Positions 33,824 to 43,477 of a stretch of DNA of 64,000 bases are shown piece by piece. The notes under the pieces are model-generated. The model saw only the letters and a list, made by a program, of their open reading frames with translations, was not told the origin of the DNA and made no database searches. The DNA is taken from contig CAZIDZ010000004.1 of assembly GCA_964538455.1 (NCBI GenBank), positions 1 through 64,000 on the forward strand, given 5' to 3'. Numbering within the stretch: the first letter of the stretch is position 1; each line of letters begins with the position of its first letter. Both the position numbers and the translations under genes were made by a program. This DNA comes from JAZDLX01 sp964538455. GTDB lineage: Bacteria > Electryoneota > Electryoneia > Electryoneales > Electryoneaceae.

Positions 33824-35848
33824 ATGGCACGAGCTCTCATTCACATTCACCGCGCGAGCAACCTAGGCGCCGCTCTGCCCTTTGCGCACGCATTGCGGCA
33901 CGGCGGCCCCTGGGACCTTGCCCTTTCGGTGACGCCGCATGATCCGGAGAATCATGTGGGCCTCGCCGAGAACGCCCTGGCTCGTCTGCGTAAACTGGGG
34001 ATTTCCCTGTATGACGATCCCCGAGAAGCGTCGGCGCAAATCACTTTCACCTTCGATCCGGTGGAAAACCTGCTCGAGGACTGCGGGCTGCTGGTGCGGG
34101 TTCCGTCCGGCGTCCGTGGCGGAGGCAGGCGATTCACCAACCGCCCGGCAGGAAACGTGGACAACCTCGCGGACCTGATCCTGCTGCCGGGCCCGTGGCA
34201 CGCCGACAGGCTTCGCAGCGGCGGTACCCTGTTCGCACCCACAGAAATCGTCGGTCTGCCGTCCCTCGATCCGTTGTCAGCGAACTGGCTGCCGAGCCGG
34301 GAGATTTTCTGTCACCAGCTTCGCATCGATCCAGCGAGGATGTTGATCCTCTATGCCCCCTCGCATGAGCCGGAACTCTCGGCGGTGCCGTTGCTCTGGA
34401 CGCGGATCGGATCGCTGGCCGATGAAAAGAACCTGCTGATCGTGCGGCTGCACCCGGATAGCGACGTTGAAACTGTGCAGGCTCACGAAGCGCTGGCCGA
34501 GCGAAACCCGAACGTAATGCTCGCCCGCGAAGTGGATATCCAACCGTACCTGCGACTGGCGAACGTGGTGGTCACCGATGTCTCCACGATCGGCTTCGAG
34601 GCGGCCGCACTGGGGATCCCTGTCGTGCTGTTCGACAACCCCAACCAGCGTGAGCATCCCGGGTTCGACCGCGTGGATCCGGAGTATTCATTCCGGACCT
34701 TCTTCCCCCGGGCGCGCGACATCGGCGGCCTGAAACAGGAAGTGCAAAGGGTGATCGCAGATCCCAGCGCCTCGGCAAAGGCGATTGAAGAGGTGCGAAC
34801 GAGGCTGATCAGCGTGGACGATGGGCTCGCGATCAACCGGGTGATCGAGGCGACGGCACGGCTGCTCGAGAAGCGGAGCCGGAAGCACGGGGAGGCGCCG
34901 CAGGCGGCGGCGTTGATCCCGGTCGGGGCCGGAGACACGGATGCCGCAAAAGAAACGCTCGAATCGCTGTTTACCCACGGCGGCGTTCCCGTTCGAGCGT
35001 TCCTGGCGGTGCAGGATGAGGATGCGGCGCGATACGAGGAGATCCGGTCCAAGTGGCCGGACAGGACCACAATCGTGCCCTGCAGGAAGCTCTCTGAAAT
35101 CGAGGGCGAACTCGCGGCGTTGCCCTATTGCGTTGTCCTCCATCCCGGTGTTCACGGAGGGCATCGCTGGCTGCTGCGGTTGCTCAACCATCTGCGCCGC
35201 ATTCCGGAGCTGACGGGTGTGGCCCCGCTGATGCCGGGAGCCGCGCCGGCCCAGGATCCCCGCATCCTGCTTCACATGCACCTCGCGCAGGGAGCTTCCA
35301 CGAGGGAGTTGGACAGGAAACTCGCCGTGGAGCAGGCAGGCGTCGCGTTGCGTGCCGTAACCGCTCCGCGTCTGGACGCGGCCGTCCTGCGTACAGGCTC
35401 GGAAACCTGGCGCGCCGTCATGCGAAACCTCTCGCTGGGGCGGCTGGAGGCTGCTCACACAGGCATCGGGATTGCCGCTGATGTGGTGATGACCCATCCG
35501 AGCTGGACCCGTCCTCCGGTGTGGGGGCACATGATGCCGCTGACCCACCGTGAAATCGCCGAGACCGAACGCAGGATTCGCGAGCTCGCGGAATGGGTGG
35601 GCCGCATCGTTCCCTCCGAGAAAAAGCGACCGGGAAATGGAACTGCGCCTTCAGCGGTTTCGCAAGGCCAGTCAGCTGACTCCGCGGAGGAGGACGGCAG
35701 GTTTCGCCTTGCGCTTCATTACGAAAATCGGGGCGAGCGGGAAATGGCTGTTCGACACCTGAAAGGATTTCTCGCGGATCATCCCAGCCACCCCGCCGCT
35801 CTCGAAGCGGCCCGGAGGATGGGACTCGTTCCCGAACCGATCCATTGA
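33824..35848 (+). CDS. CDP-glycerol glycerophosphotransferase-like protein with C-terminal GT-like and TPR-like regions
   Basis: A 674-aa protein. Residues of about 150-350 resemble the CDP-glycerol glycerophosphotransferase family (PF04464): LIVRLHPD and VVTDVSTIGFEAAALGIPVVLFDNP match its conserved C-terminal site. After about residue 360 a second region (AAALIPVGAGD through FHMHLAQ-like strands) looks like a degenerate GT-A fold, and the last 45 residues form a TPR-like helical pair. The family transfers glycerol-phosphate (or related alditol-phosphate) from CDP-activated donors. It is directly upstream of gpsA. The ATG at 33824 has GGAG 5 nt upstream. The exact acceptor and donor are unknown. 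Confidence 0.72.
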   Translation: MARALIHIHRASNLGAALPFAHALRHGGPWDLALSVTPHDPENHVGLAENALARLRKLGISLYDDPREASAQITFTFDPVENLLEDCGLLVRVPSGVRGGGRRFTNRPAGNVDNLADLILLPGPWHADRLRSGGTLFAPTEIVGLPSLDPLSANWLPSREIFCHQLRIDPARMLILYAPSHEPELSAVPLLWTRIGSLADEKNLLIVRLHPDSDVETVQAHEALAERNPNVMLAREVDIQPYLRLANVVVTDVSTIGFEAAALGIPVVLFDNPNQREHPGFDRVDPEYSFRTFFPRARDIGGLKQEVQRVIADPSASAKAIEEVRTRLISVDDGLAINRVIEATARLLEKRSRKHGEAPQAAALIPVGAGDTDAAKETLESLFTHGGVPVRAFLAVQDEDAARYEEIRSKWPDRTTIVPCRKLSEIEGELAALPYCVVLHPGVHGGHRWLLRLLNHLRRIPELTGVAPLMPGAAPAQDPRILLHMHLAQGASTRELDRKLAVEQAGVALRAVTAPRLDAAVLRTGSETWRAVMRNLSLGRLEAAHTGIGIAADVVMTHPSWTRPPVWGHMMPLTHREIAETERRIRELAEWVGRIVPSEKKRPGNGTAPSAVSQGQSADSAEEDGRFRLALHYENRGEREMAVRHLKGFLADHPSHPAALEAARRMGLVPEPIH

Positions 35849-35861
35849 AGGGACGCGCAGG

Positions 35862-36896
35862 ATGCTCTCGGAAACCGCAGAACACACGGGAAGAATCGTC
35901 GTCCTCGGCGCTGGCAACTGGGGAACGACGCTTGCCCGCCTCTACGCCGAGAGCCGGCCGACGATCCTGGTAACGCGGACGGAGGATCAGGCGCGGCGGC
36001 TGACCGACTCCCGCGAAAACAGCCGATACCTGCCCGGATTCCGTCTGCCGGAGGGTCTGCAGGTCGTCTCCGTAAAAGCCATCGGGCTGAAGCCGGAGGA
36101 CCTGCTGCTGATCGCGGTGCCCAGCCACCAGGTCCGAACAGCGGTCACGCCGTTGATCCCCCATCTCGAAAAGAGCATTGTCGTCAACTGCGCGAAAGGA
36201 TTTGAACATTCCACGCTGCGCACGATGAGCGAGGTGCTGATCGACCTGCTGCCGCACTCGGACGTCGTCGCCCTGTCCGGGCCGAACATCGCGAGGGAAA
36301 TCGCGAATGGCAAGCCCGCGCGCGCGGTACTCGCCGGGAAACGGCTGGAAGCGCTTTCGCGCGCCGCCCAGATGCTCCAGCATCCCCGGTTTGTCTTCGA
36401 AACGAGCCGGAACTTGCGTGGAGTCGAGCTCGCGGCTTCGCTGAAGGGAACGCTTGCCATCGCGGTCGGCCTGGCGGAAGGATGCGAGCTGGGAAACAAT
36501 TTCATCAGCCTGCTGATGACCTATGGACTGCGCGAGTTCGCCACATTGGCCACCTTCATGGGCGCTGACGAGGCGACGGTGTACGGAATCGCCGGACTCG
36601 GCGACATGATCACCTCGTCCTTGAGCCCCTCGGGGCGAAACCGGCGGTTCGGCGTGCTGCTGGCCAGGGGAGTGGATGCCAAGAGCGCGCTCGCAGAGGT
36701 GGGAATGGTGGTTGAGGGGGTGGAAATGTTGAAGACCGTAGCGCGGCTGCAGGAGCTGAACCTCCCGCTGCCGTTGTTCGCCACCGTGCGGGACATCGTG
36801 GACTCGGACGGAACCGGCGTGCGAGAGCGCCTCGTCTCCGCCGTGCTCAACTATGGAGCACCGGCGGCGGAGGGTTCGCGGATTCGCCGGGCGTGA
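35862..36896 (+). CDS. gpsA: NAD(P)-dependent glycerol-3-phosphate dehydrogenase
   Basis: Reduces dihydroxyacetone phosphate to sn-glycerol-3-phosphate in the cytoplasm. The 344-aa protein has an N-terminal Rossmann site VLGAGNWGTTLA, then NCAKGFE, GPNIAREIA, the catalytic-Lys region SLKGTLAIAVGLAEG and the substrate-binding GLGDMITSSLSPSGRNRRFG. All are typical of GpsA. It lies between two glycerophosphotransferase-like genes, 13 nt after the first. It may therefore supply glycerol-3-phosphate for a polymer or glycan substituent as well as for phospholipids. Confidence 0.95.
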   Translation: MLSETAEHTGRIVVLGAGNWGTTLARLYAESRPTILVTRTEDQARRLTDSRENSRYLPGFRLPEGLQVVSVKAIGLKPEDLLLIAVPSHQVRTAVTPLIPHLEKSIVVNCAKGFEHSTLRTMSEVLIDLLPHSDVVALSGPNIAREIANGKPARAVLAGKRLEALSRAAQMLQHPRFVFETSRNLRGVELAASLKGTLAIAVGLAEGCELGNNFISLLMTYGLREFATLATFMGADEATVYGIAGLGDMITSSLSPSGRNRRFGVLLARGVDAKSALAEVGMVVEGVEMLKTVARLQELNLPLPLFATVRDIVDSDGTGVRERLVSAVLNYGAPAAEGSRIRRA

Positions 36897-36931
36897 GCGA
36901 GAGAGGAAACGGATTGGATAGGCGAGGGCAC

Positions 36932-38044
36932 ATGGGACGTCGCCTCCTGTTTTACGCAAAACGCAACCTGCATCTGCCGCACATGGAACCGGTCCGCTGC
37001 TGGTTGGCGGACAACTCTCCCGATCTGGAGATCCGTGTGTCCTCTCCCCCCTACGCTCCGCCGCGCGAATCCCTGCCGGGAGTCGGCCTGACGGAGGAGC
37101 AGATCCTTGACCTGGAGAACCGGGGAATCGCCTGGATACCCGAGTCGGAAATCGCGTCGTGGTCCCCGGACGCAACCATCGTCGCGGACGCGGACCTCGG
37201 CGGAATCTTCTGGGGCGGCAAATTCATCAATGTCAACCACGGCCTGATCAGCAAGGGAACATTCTACACGACCGCCGCGAACGTACTCCGGGAAAACGGT
37301 CTGGACCTGATTTGCGTTCCCGGGGAACATCACGCGGAAGTGCTGCGAAAGGTGCTGAAACCGCCCGTCGTCGCGACCGGATTTGTCAAGTTTGACCCGA
37401 TCGGACGCGGCGAGCTGACCCGCGAATCGGCGAGAAAGGCGTTCGGGATCGGCGAGAACGCCGAAGTGATTACCTTGGCGCCAACGTTCAATCTCGAACT
37501 CTCCGCCGTGCCCCTGCTCGCCGATCGGGTTCGGGACCTGGTCGCCGACCGACCGAAACGCCACCTGTTGATCAAGCTGCACGGCATGGCTCCCGCGGTC
37601 TGGGTGGAGATGTACCGGCTGATCTCCGCAGTCGAGGAACGGATTCATTTTGTCGAAGCGGTCGACCTGACCCCCGCATTGATCGCAGCGGACGTTGTGA
37701 TCAGCGACGTTTCCAGCGCCTTCATGGAGGCGATCGCCCTGGATAAGCCGGTGGTGCTCGTCGACAACCCGCTGCAAACCTCCTTCGCCCATTACGATCC
37801 CAACGACATCGAGTACGCGTGGCGGGACGTCGGCCTGCGCGTTTCAACGGTGGAGGAAACGATAGCCGCAGTGGAGCGAAGCTTTGCCAATCCGGGCGAA
37901 AAGGCGGATTTGCGTGCCGCCTACGGTCCCAGGCTCGTGGGCCCCATTGACGGGAAAGCAGCGGAACGCGCTTCGCTGCAAATCCTGAAAGCTGTCGACC
38001 TCCCGGTTCCACGCCCACACCCCGTTCTCGGTGCGACGGAGTAA
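36932..38044 (+). CDS. CDP-glycerol glycerophosphotransferase-like protein
   Basis: A 370-aa protein of the PF04464 type. It has VNHGLISKG (the N-terminal His-Gly motif), LLIKLHG and VVISDVSSAFMEAIALDKPVVLVDNP. It is a shorter paralogue of the protein encoded two genes upstream: both share the N-terminal pattern M-x-R-x-L and the SDVSS/TDVST block. The ATG at 36932 was chosen because it aligns with the paralogue and follows GAGGG. A GTG at 36893, overlapping the gpsA stop by 4 nt, is an alternative. It probably transfers an alditol-phosphate to a glycan. Confidence 0.75.
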   Translation: MGRRLLFYAKRNLHLPHMEPVRCWLADNSPDLEIRVSSPPYAPPRESLPGVGLTEEQILDLENRGIAWIPESEIASWSPDATIVADADLGGIFWGGKFINVNHGLISKGTFYTTAANVLRENGLDLICVPGEHHAEVLRKVLKPPVVATGFVKFDPIGRGELTRESARKAFGIGENAEVITLAPTFNLELSAVPLLADRVRDLVADRPKRHLLIKLHGMAPAVWVEMYRLISAVEERIHFVEAVDLTPALIAADVVISDVSSAFMEAIALDKPVVLVDNPLQTSFAHYDPNDIEYAWRDVGLRVSTVEETIAAVERSFANPGEKADLRAAYGPRLVGPIDGKAAERASLQILKAVDLPVPRPHPVLGATE

Positions 38045-38047
38045 GCG

Positions 38048-40627
38048 ATGATGCCGAACGCCGGAGATCAGACGCTGCGGACGGAAAAAACCGCGACAGG
38101 GGACGAATCGCTGAAGCACGCGGTTCAGCTTGCCAACCAGGGGCGTGTCGAGGATGCCGCGGCCGTGGTGGAGCAGGCTCTCGACCGGTCTCCGGTGTCC
38201 ACCGAGGCGGTCCTCCTGATGCGCCAGTTCGAGCGGCTGCTTGGCGATGAATGGCGCAACCAGCGCGAGCGCGAGACACTCCAGCGTCTGAAAGAGGCGA
38301 GCGGCACCTCCGACTGGGAGCATGAGGTACGCCGCACTGCCTCCTTCGAAAACGCGCCCGCTGTCATGCGCTGGCTGCGGGAGGTGGCGACGTTTGACGG
38401 CTTGGAAGAACAGGCGCAACCCCAGGATCCTGCCACCCCGCCACGGGTGAGCGTTATCATCCCCGTGTTCAACCGGGGCAGCGAAGCCCGCCACGCCTTC
38501 GAGAGCGTCGTCCGCCAGACCGAAGGAGGCTGGGAGGTGATCTTCGTGGACGACGGGTCCACGGACAACACCGCGGTCGAGCTCGAGTCGATTCAGAAAG
38601 CCTATCCCGCGTACCGGGTGCAGATCGTCACGCTGGAGCGAAACCGGGGCCGTCCCGGGGCACGCAACGCCGGCGTTGAGAAGGCATCGGGCGAGTTCCT
38701 CGTGATGCTGGACTCGGACGACTCCCTCGCGCCCCGGTTCCTCGAGAGCACACTGGCGGCAGCCGGCAAGAACCCCTGTGCAGCGTGGATCGCACCGATC
38801 ACCGTACAGTACGGCGACGTCAACCGCATCTTCGGCTTCGAGCAGTACAACCCGAGGATCCTGCTCTCACGGAATCAGTTCACGATCACAAACCTGCTGA
38901 GACGCGACGTCTACGAACGGCTGGACGGGCTGCGCGAAGAGATGACGGGCGGACTGGAAGACTGGGATTTCTGGATTCGGGCGGTGCGTCACGGCTACCG
39001 GCCCGCCCAGGTCTACCGTCCCCTGTTCTTCTACCAGCGGCACAACGAGGGCTCCATCAGCGGCTGGTTCGCGGAGGACGCACAGCGCGAGCGGAACGCA
39101 AAACGGCAGATCCTCGAGGGCAACAGCGAACTGTACCGCACCGACCTGCCGGACCTGGATGAACTGTTGGCGGGACCACAGATCGCCCCCAGCCTGATCC
39201 GCCGCGACGTTTTGAACGAGCTGCTCGCGAGGCCGAACCCCCTGCCGAGTTCCCGTGGAGTGAGCGGACGTTCCACCACCGAATTCGGAAACAGGGAGTC
39301 CTCGGGCGCCCCCCCTGCCGATTCCAGCGTCCCCTCACGACGCGCGCGCAAGATCCTGTTCGTCTGCCATGACTTTCCCCCGTACCGTTTTGCCGGCGCT
39401 CAACTGTACGCCTTTCACCTCGCGAAGCAATTGATCGAACTGGGGAACGACGTTCGTGTGCTCTACGCGCTCAACGCGTCGGACGCAAAACCCAAGAGTG
39501 CAAGAGCGTACGACCTGCTCGAGGACCGCTACGAGAACGTTCCCGTGTACCAGCTCGTCGTGGACGACAGCGCGCAGGACATGCGGGTCCATCCACAGCA
39601 CGCCTATTCCAGCCCGCGGATCGATTCGATCTTCCGCGACCTGCTGATCCGTGAGCGGTTCGACGCTGTCCATTTTCACCTACTCTACCGGCTGAGTTCC
39701 GGACTGCCCTCGGTGACAAAAGAGCTGAACATTCCGAGTTTCGCCACACTGCACGACTATTGGCTGCTCTGTTCGATGGGTCATATGATCGACACGCGTG
39801 GCCGAGAATGCAGCGGTCCCGAATCGCCCGGGAAATGCGCGGCTTGCATGACCGGATTCAATCCGAACGTGCGTCAGGAACCCTATGTTCAATTCCAGCG
39901 CGACCGTCACGAGAAGCTGCGCCGCGCGTTCGACGACATCGATGTCGTCACCTCCCCCTCACGCTTCCTCGCGCAAATCCATGAGCAGTACGGGATGCAG
40001 GGCGCGCGCGTGCTGCCGCTGGGATGGCTGCCGCTGAACATCGATGAACGGCGACCGTTGAACCCGGAGAGGATCGTTTTCGTCTTTTGCGGCCAGATCC
40101 AGTATCGCAAAGGGCTGGATGTGATGCTGGACGCTTTCGAGAAACTGTCACGGAAGAACTGGGAACTGCGGGTGTATGGCAGGGATTACCAACCGGAGTA
40201 CTTCAAGCAGATTCTTGCCCGTCTCGAACGCCACCCGTCGATGAGCTACCGCGGAGAATTCGCGCCCGAGGACCTTCCAGCCATTTACGCCGGCGCGGAT
40301 GTCGCGCTCATTCCCTCGCGCCGGGAGAACTATCCGCTCACGTTGCAGGAGGCGCTCTCCGCAGGGATGCCGGTGCTGGCCTCGCGGGTCGGCGGAATTC
40401 CCGAGATCGTGCGCGACGGGCTCGATGGGTACATGTTCACCAATGAGAAGGCGGGAGAACTGCGGGCGATCCTCGAGGACCTGCTGGGCGATCCAGAGAA
40501 AATCCGCCGACTCCATCAAACCGTGCGCTCGCCGAAAACGATTGCCGAAAACGCTCTCGAGGTTCAGCGGCTGTACCAGGAACGGCAAGCGGCCTCAAAA
40601 TCGCAAGCGCCCAAACCTCCCAACTGA
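38048..40627 (+). CDS. bifunctional glycosyltransferase: GT2 fused to GT4
   Basis: An 859-aa cytoplasmic or membrane-associated enzyme. Residues of about 20-75 form TPR-like helices. A GT2 domain at about 135-370 shows VSVIIPVFNRG, VDDGSTDN, MLDSDDS and a C-terminal EDWDFWIR motif. A Pro/Ser-rich linker at about 400-430 leads to a GT4 domain (about 435-845). The GT4 part shows HDYWLLCSMGHMI with following Cys residues, FCGQIQYRKGLDVML and IPSRRENYPLTLQEALSAGMP. The two domains probably add two successive sugars. It starts 3 nt after the preceding gene and ends the plus-strand arm. Confidence 0.9.
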   Translation: MMPNAGDQTLRTEKTATGDESLKHAVQLANQGRVEDAAAVVEQALDRSPVSTEAVLLMRQFERLLGDEWRNQRERETLQRLKEASGTSDWEHEVRRTASFENAPAVMRWLREVATFDGLEEQAQPQDPATPPRVSVIIPVFNRGSEARHAFESVVRQTEGGWEVIFVDDGSTDNTAVELESIQKAYPAYRVQIVTLERNRGRPGARNAGVEKASGEFLVMLDSDDSLAPRFLESTLAAAGKNPCAAWIAPITVQYGDVNRIFGFEQYNPRILLSRNQFTITNLLRRDVYERLDGLREEMTGGLEDWDFWIRAVRHGYRPAQVYRPLFFYQRHNEGSISGWFAEDAQRERNAKRQILEGNSELYRTDLPDLDELLAGPQIAPSLIRRDVLNELLARPNPLPSSRGVSGRSTTEFGNRESSGAPPADSSVPSRRARKILFVCHDFPPYRFAGAQLYAFHLAKQLIELGNDVRVLYALNASDAKPKSARAYDLLEDRYENVPVYQLVVDDSAQDMRVHPQHAYSSPRIDSIFRDLLIRERFDAVHFHLLYRLSSGLPSVTKELNIPSFATLHDYWLLCSMGHMIDTRGRECSGPESPGKCAACMTGFNPNVRQEPYVQFQRDRHEKLRRAFDDIDVVTSPSRFLAQIHEQYGMQGARVLPLGWLPLNIDERRPLNPERIVFVFCGQIQYRKGLDVMLDAFEKLSRKNWELRVYGRDYQPEYFKQILARLERHPSMSYRGEFAPEDLPAIYAGADVALIPSRRENYPLTLQEALSAGMPVLASRVGGIPEIVRDGLDGYMFTNEKAGELRAILEDLLGDPEKIRRLHQTVRSPKTIAENALEVQRLYQERQAASKSQAPKPPN

Positions 40628-40691
40628 CGCAGCGATACGACTTGCAACCAGACGATGCGAGTTGAAAGGCACTGTAGCGAAGGTGGGCTTT

Positions 40692-40715
40692 CTGCGCCGC
40701 CGGCGATAGGCGCAG
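40692..40715. terminator. weak bidirectional hairpin between convergent genes
   Basis: CTGCGCC (40692-40698) pairs with GGCGCAG (40709-40715) in the 90-nt gap between the convergent GT2-GT4 gene and the GT2-TPR gene. It is followed by TTTCA on the plus strand and by AAAGCCC on the minus strand. Short T-runs make it a modest terminator at best. Confidence 0.35.
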
Positions 40716-40717
40716 TT

Positions 40718-41986
40718 TCACGGATTCACAGTTGAATCTTTCCGCGCGATGAGGGGAGTTTTCGACGCTGTTTCCTGATGCTTCGGGGACGTTTGCGGAT
40801 TCCAGGTTCGCCCCGCCGCCGCGTCAAACGTTGTTGGAAGGCACAACGTCGAGAAGGAAGGGCGCAGTCCCGCGTAGACATCCATCGGATTCAACGCCTC
40901 TCTAAGCCGCCGCAGATTAGCCTTCGCTTCCGGACACTGATCCATGCCGCCTGCCTGTTCGAAGAGCCGCGCTGCCTGCTCCGCTTGTCCGGCCAGCGAC
41001 AGAGTGACGCCGAGATTGTTTATAGCTTTTCCCCAATTCGGCGCCAGTTCGAGCGCCTGCTGAAAGCAGTTGAGTGCGAACTGAAGGTGGCGTCTCCGTC
41101 CCCCGAGCGGGTTGACAAACTCGAGCGCGCGAACTCCCATGTCGAGCCGAATCTCCGCCTTCGAGCGTGCATCGGAAGGGACAATCCCCTCCATCCTATA
41201 CATCCGCTCGACGTTTTCAGGAGTCTGCCATTGGTTCATCACCGCAAGGCTCTCATCCCGCATGGTCGAATCCCGGAAGGAAATGTTGTCCTCGGTGACC
41301 AGGAACGCCCCCAGTGCCTGCGGTATTCTTTTCGCCCGGCATTGCCGCGCCAGTCTCAACCCGAAATCCCAATCTCCCGCCGCCTTCAGCGACCCATCGA
41401 ACGTCCCCACCAGCGAATGAACCGATTTGCGCCACATCGGCTGTGGTCCGAAACTGTAGTAGAGCAGCAGGTGCGGGGCTACATAGGAGGGTGTCCGGAA
41501 GTACTCCTCCGCAGGTACCTCGTGGAACGGCGCATTGGGGATTCGCGAGATCAGCACGTCGGCGTAGACAAGATCGACCTCCGGGTAGTTGTCCAGCTCG
41601 CTCGCCAGGGTTTCGAAAGCGTTCGAGGCGTGCCGGTCATCGGTGTTGGCGTTGGTCAGGTACTCTCCGCGCGACTCAGAGATGCCACGGTTCCACGCCT
41701 GGTATAGCGTCTCCCGCTCGAGGGTCCGTATCGCCCGAATGTGAGGGTGGACGTTCGCATAACGGTCAACGATCCGCCAGTCTTCATCGTCCGGAGAGTG
41801 ACTGTCCACGACGACAATCTCCAACTCATCCCGGGCGTACAACGTCTGGGCGAGCAGGTCCTGCAACAGGCCTTCGAGGTAAATCTGCGAACGATAGACC
41901 GAGACGAGAGCCGACACCCGGTACCGGGAGCGGGTTCGGGAATCCGTTTCGCGCTCGATGTACGACACTGCACTCTCTGCTGGCAT
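40718..41986 (-). CDS. GT2 glycosyltransferase with C-terminal TPR region
   Basis: A 422-aa protein. The GT-A/GT2 domain (about 20-240) has VSALVSVYRSQ, the nucleotide site VVDSHSPDDE, and a DXD-like TNANTDDRH. A helical TPR-type segment follows at about 290-370 (LNCFQQALELAPNWGKAINNL), then a low-complexity tail. The start was set at the ATG at 41986, with AAGGG 7 nt upstream; the frame continues to 42049 without support. It lies 63 nt downstream of the sulfotransferase gene on the same strand and probably forms a unit with it. Confidence 0.85.
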   Translation of the reverse strand: MPAESAVSYIERETDSRTRSRYRVSALVSVYRSQIYLEGLLQDLLAQTLYARDELEIVVVDSHSPDDEDWRIVDRYANVHPHIRAIRTLERETLYQAWNRGISESRGEYLTNANTDDRHASNAFETLASELDNYPEVDLVYADVLISRIPNAPFHEVPAEEYFRTPSYVAPHLLLYYSFGPQPMWRKSVHSLVGTFDGSLKAAGDWDFGLRLARQCRAKRIPQALGAFLVTEDNISFRDSTMRDESLAVMNQWQTPENVERMYRMEGIVPSDARSKAEIRLDMGVRALEFVNPLGGRRRHLQFALNCFQQALELAPNWGKAINNLGVTLSLAGQAEQAARLFEQAGGMDQCPEAKANLRRLREALNPMDVYAGLRPSFSTLCLPTTFDAAAGRTWNPQTSPKHQETASKTPLIARKDSTVNP

Positions 41987-42049
41987 GCTGAACCCTTTAA
42001 AACGTGGTCTCCTCGGCGCAACCCTATCAGCGCTCCGCCGAGATTTCAA

Positions 42050-43024
42050 CTACCACTCACTATCGGTGAAAAACTCGCTTGCCACTGGATCGACTACACC
42101 ACGGATCGTGTCGATTTCGCGGGTGTGCAGACGGCTTTTCCACACGCGTGCGTTTTTCTGGCTGTGCAAGTGGATACCGTGATGCTTCCCCGGCTCCAAT
42201 TCAGACGGGTGACCCTTTGCCGTGGTCTCCCCTATCGCCTTTTCCACCTCGGCCACCCAGGGGAGCTTCAACCGGTCGAGAATCTTGTGAAACATCTCCG
42301 CCGGGTGCAGGGCAAGGTCGCGGTGTCGCACGTACACGAGATTCGGATGAGTCTTGAGCAGGTCCCTGACGATGCGATGGATGTGTTTCCACCCCAGTGC
42401 CATCTTCGCGACCTCGTCGCCGTCCCGCTTGTACCGTTCAAAATCTCGCAGATCCTTCTCAGGAATCGGATGCGCCGCCATCAGCTCGGGTTGAGCGAGA
42501 AAATCGTCGAGACCGAACGACCAGCCGAGACGCTTGAGGCTGCTGACGAATCCGGCCGGGTGGCGAATCGTAATCACCACTTTCGCGTTCAACCGATCCG
42601 CGAACCAGGGGACGGAAACGACCGCGAAGGGGTCTTTGATCAGCGCAGTCGCTCCACGAAAATGCGCTATCGCAAAACGATGATACGTGTCGATGACATC
42701 CAGCTCCTCGGATGAGTAGGAATCGGTGCACGGCAGACGCTCCAGAGCGGCGTGAATAGCATAGCGGAATCGAATCAGGTTGCGGTACGCCGGGAGGAAA
42801 TCCTGCTCATTGTGGGGACCGATGTGCTGGTACCAGTTCGACCGTTCGACCGGAAGCACACCCCAAGTGCTCGGGGTGACATTCATGTTCAACGGTTCAT
42901 GGATGTATTCGAGGGCGGGATGCGCGCTTAGGACCTTTCCCACCCAGGTGGTGCCCGAGCGGTGAGATCCGGTCACCAGAATAAAGCCTCGGTTGTTATG
43001 ATCGCCGTTGCCGTCCAACTCCAT
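42050..43024 (-). CDS. sulfotransferase family protein
   Basis: A 324-aa PAPS-dependent sulfotransferase. The 5'-phosphosulfate loop is VTGSHRSGTTWVGK near residues 17-30. The 3'-phosphate region is VVITIRHPAGFVSSLKRLGW near 150-170. These are the standard binding elements, placed as in carbohydrate sulfotransferases. It probably sulfates a sugar of the glycan made by neighbouring genes. It is the first gene of a two-gene minus-strand unit with the GT2-TPR gene and diverges from the GT4 gene at 43478. Confidence 0.88.
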   Translation of the reverse strand: MELDGNGDHNNRGFILVTGSHRSGTTWVGKVLSAHPALEYIHEPLNMNVTPSTWGVLPVERSNWYQHIGPHNEQDFLPAYRNLIRFRYAIHAALERLPCTDSYSSEELDVIDTYHRFAIAHFRGATALIKDPFAVVSVPWFADRLNAKVVITIRHPAGFVSSLKRLGWSFGLDDFLAQPELMAAHPIPEKDLRDFERYKRDGDEVAKMALGWKHIHRIVRDLLKTHPNLVYVRHRDLALHPAEMFHKILDRLKLPWVAEVEKAIGETTAKGHPSELEPGKHHGIHLHSQKNARVWKSRLHTREIDTIRGVVDPVASEFFTDSEW

Positions 43025-43477
43025 TTCCCGTGTTGACGTTTAACGGCCTGTCCATCGCGACAGACTCCACCCGTCGTCCCTTTGAACGCAACCAGCGTGC
43101 CATCGTACAGCCCTCGCACAGCATCACAGACCCATCGTTAAGATCATTAATAACAGTTACTAAAAAAGGTTATCAAAGAACTTTCGATCATTTAAAACAA
43201 AGGCCGTGTCTAATTCAGACCGATTAAAGAGGCAAAATCTGCCTGTCAGATTGGCATGGAACCATCAGGGTGCAAGTGACGGAACGCGACGAATATCACG
43301 ACTTGTTTCAGGACCCTCGCAGCATTCTTGCAGCCGGGAAAGGCAAACGCCGGTTTCCATGGCGATGAGCCGCATCCTCCGGCTGCGCGTCGTTGCGTTC
43401 GCACACGGCTTCACGTAGGTTGCGTTATCCGACACAGGGCGGACCATTCGTTCCAGCAGCACGAAAGGATGCATGCA
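43025..43477. promoter_or_regulatory. 453-nt AT-rich divergent intergenic region
   Basis: Lies between the sulfotransferase gene (minus) and the GT4 gene (plus). About 43130-43200 is clearly more AT-rich than its surroundings and probably contains promoters. I see no convincing -35/-10 pair, no sigma-54 site and no coding sequence. Confidence 0.35.

Noticed and set aside
35418..37175. 585-aa minus-strand open frame
   Set aside because: It is antisense to gpsA and the glycerophosphotransferase genes and has no motif of its own.
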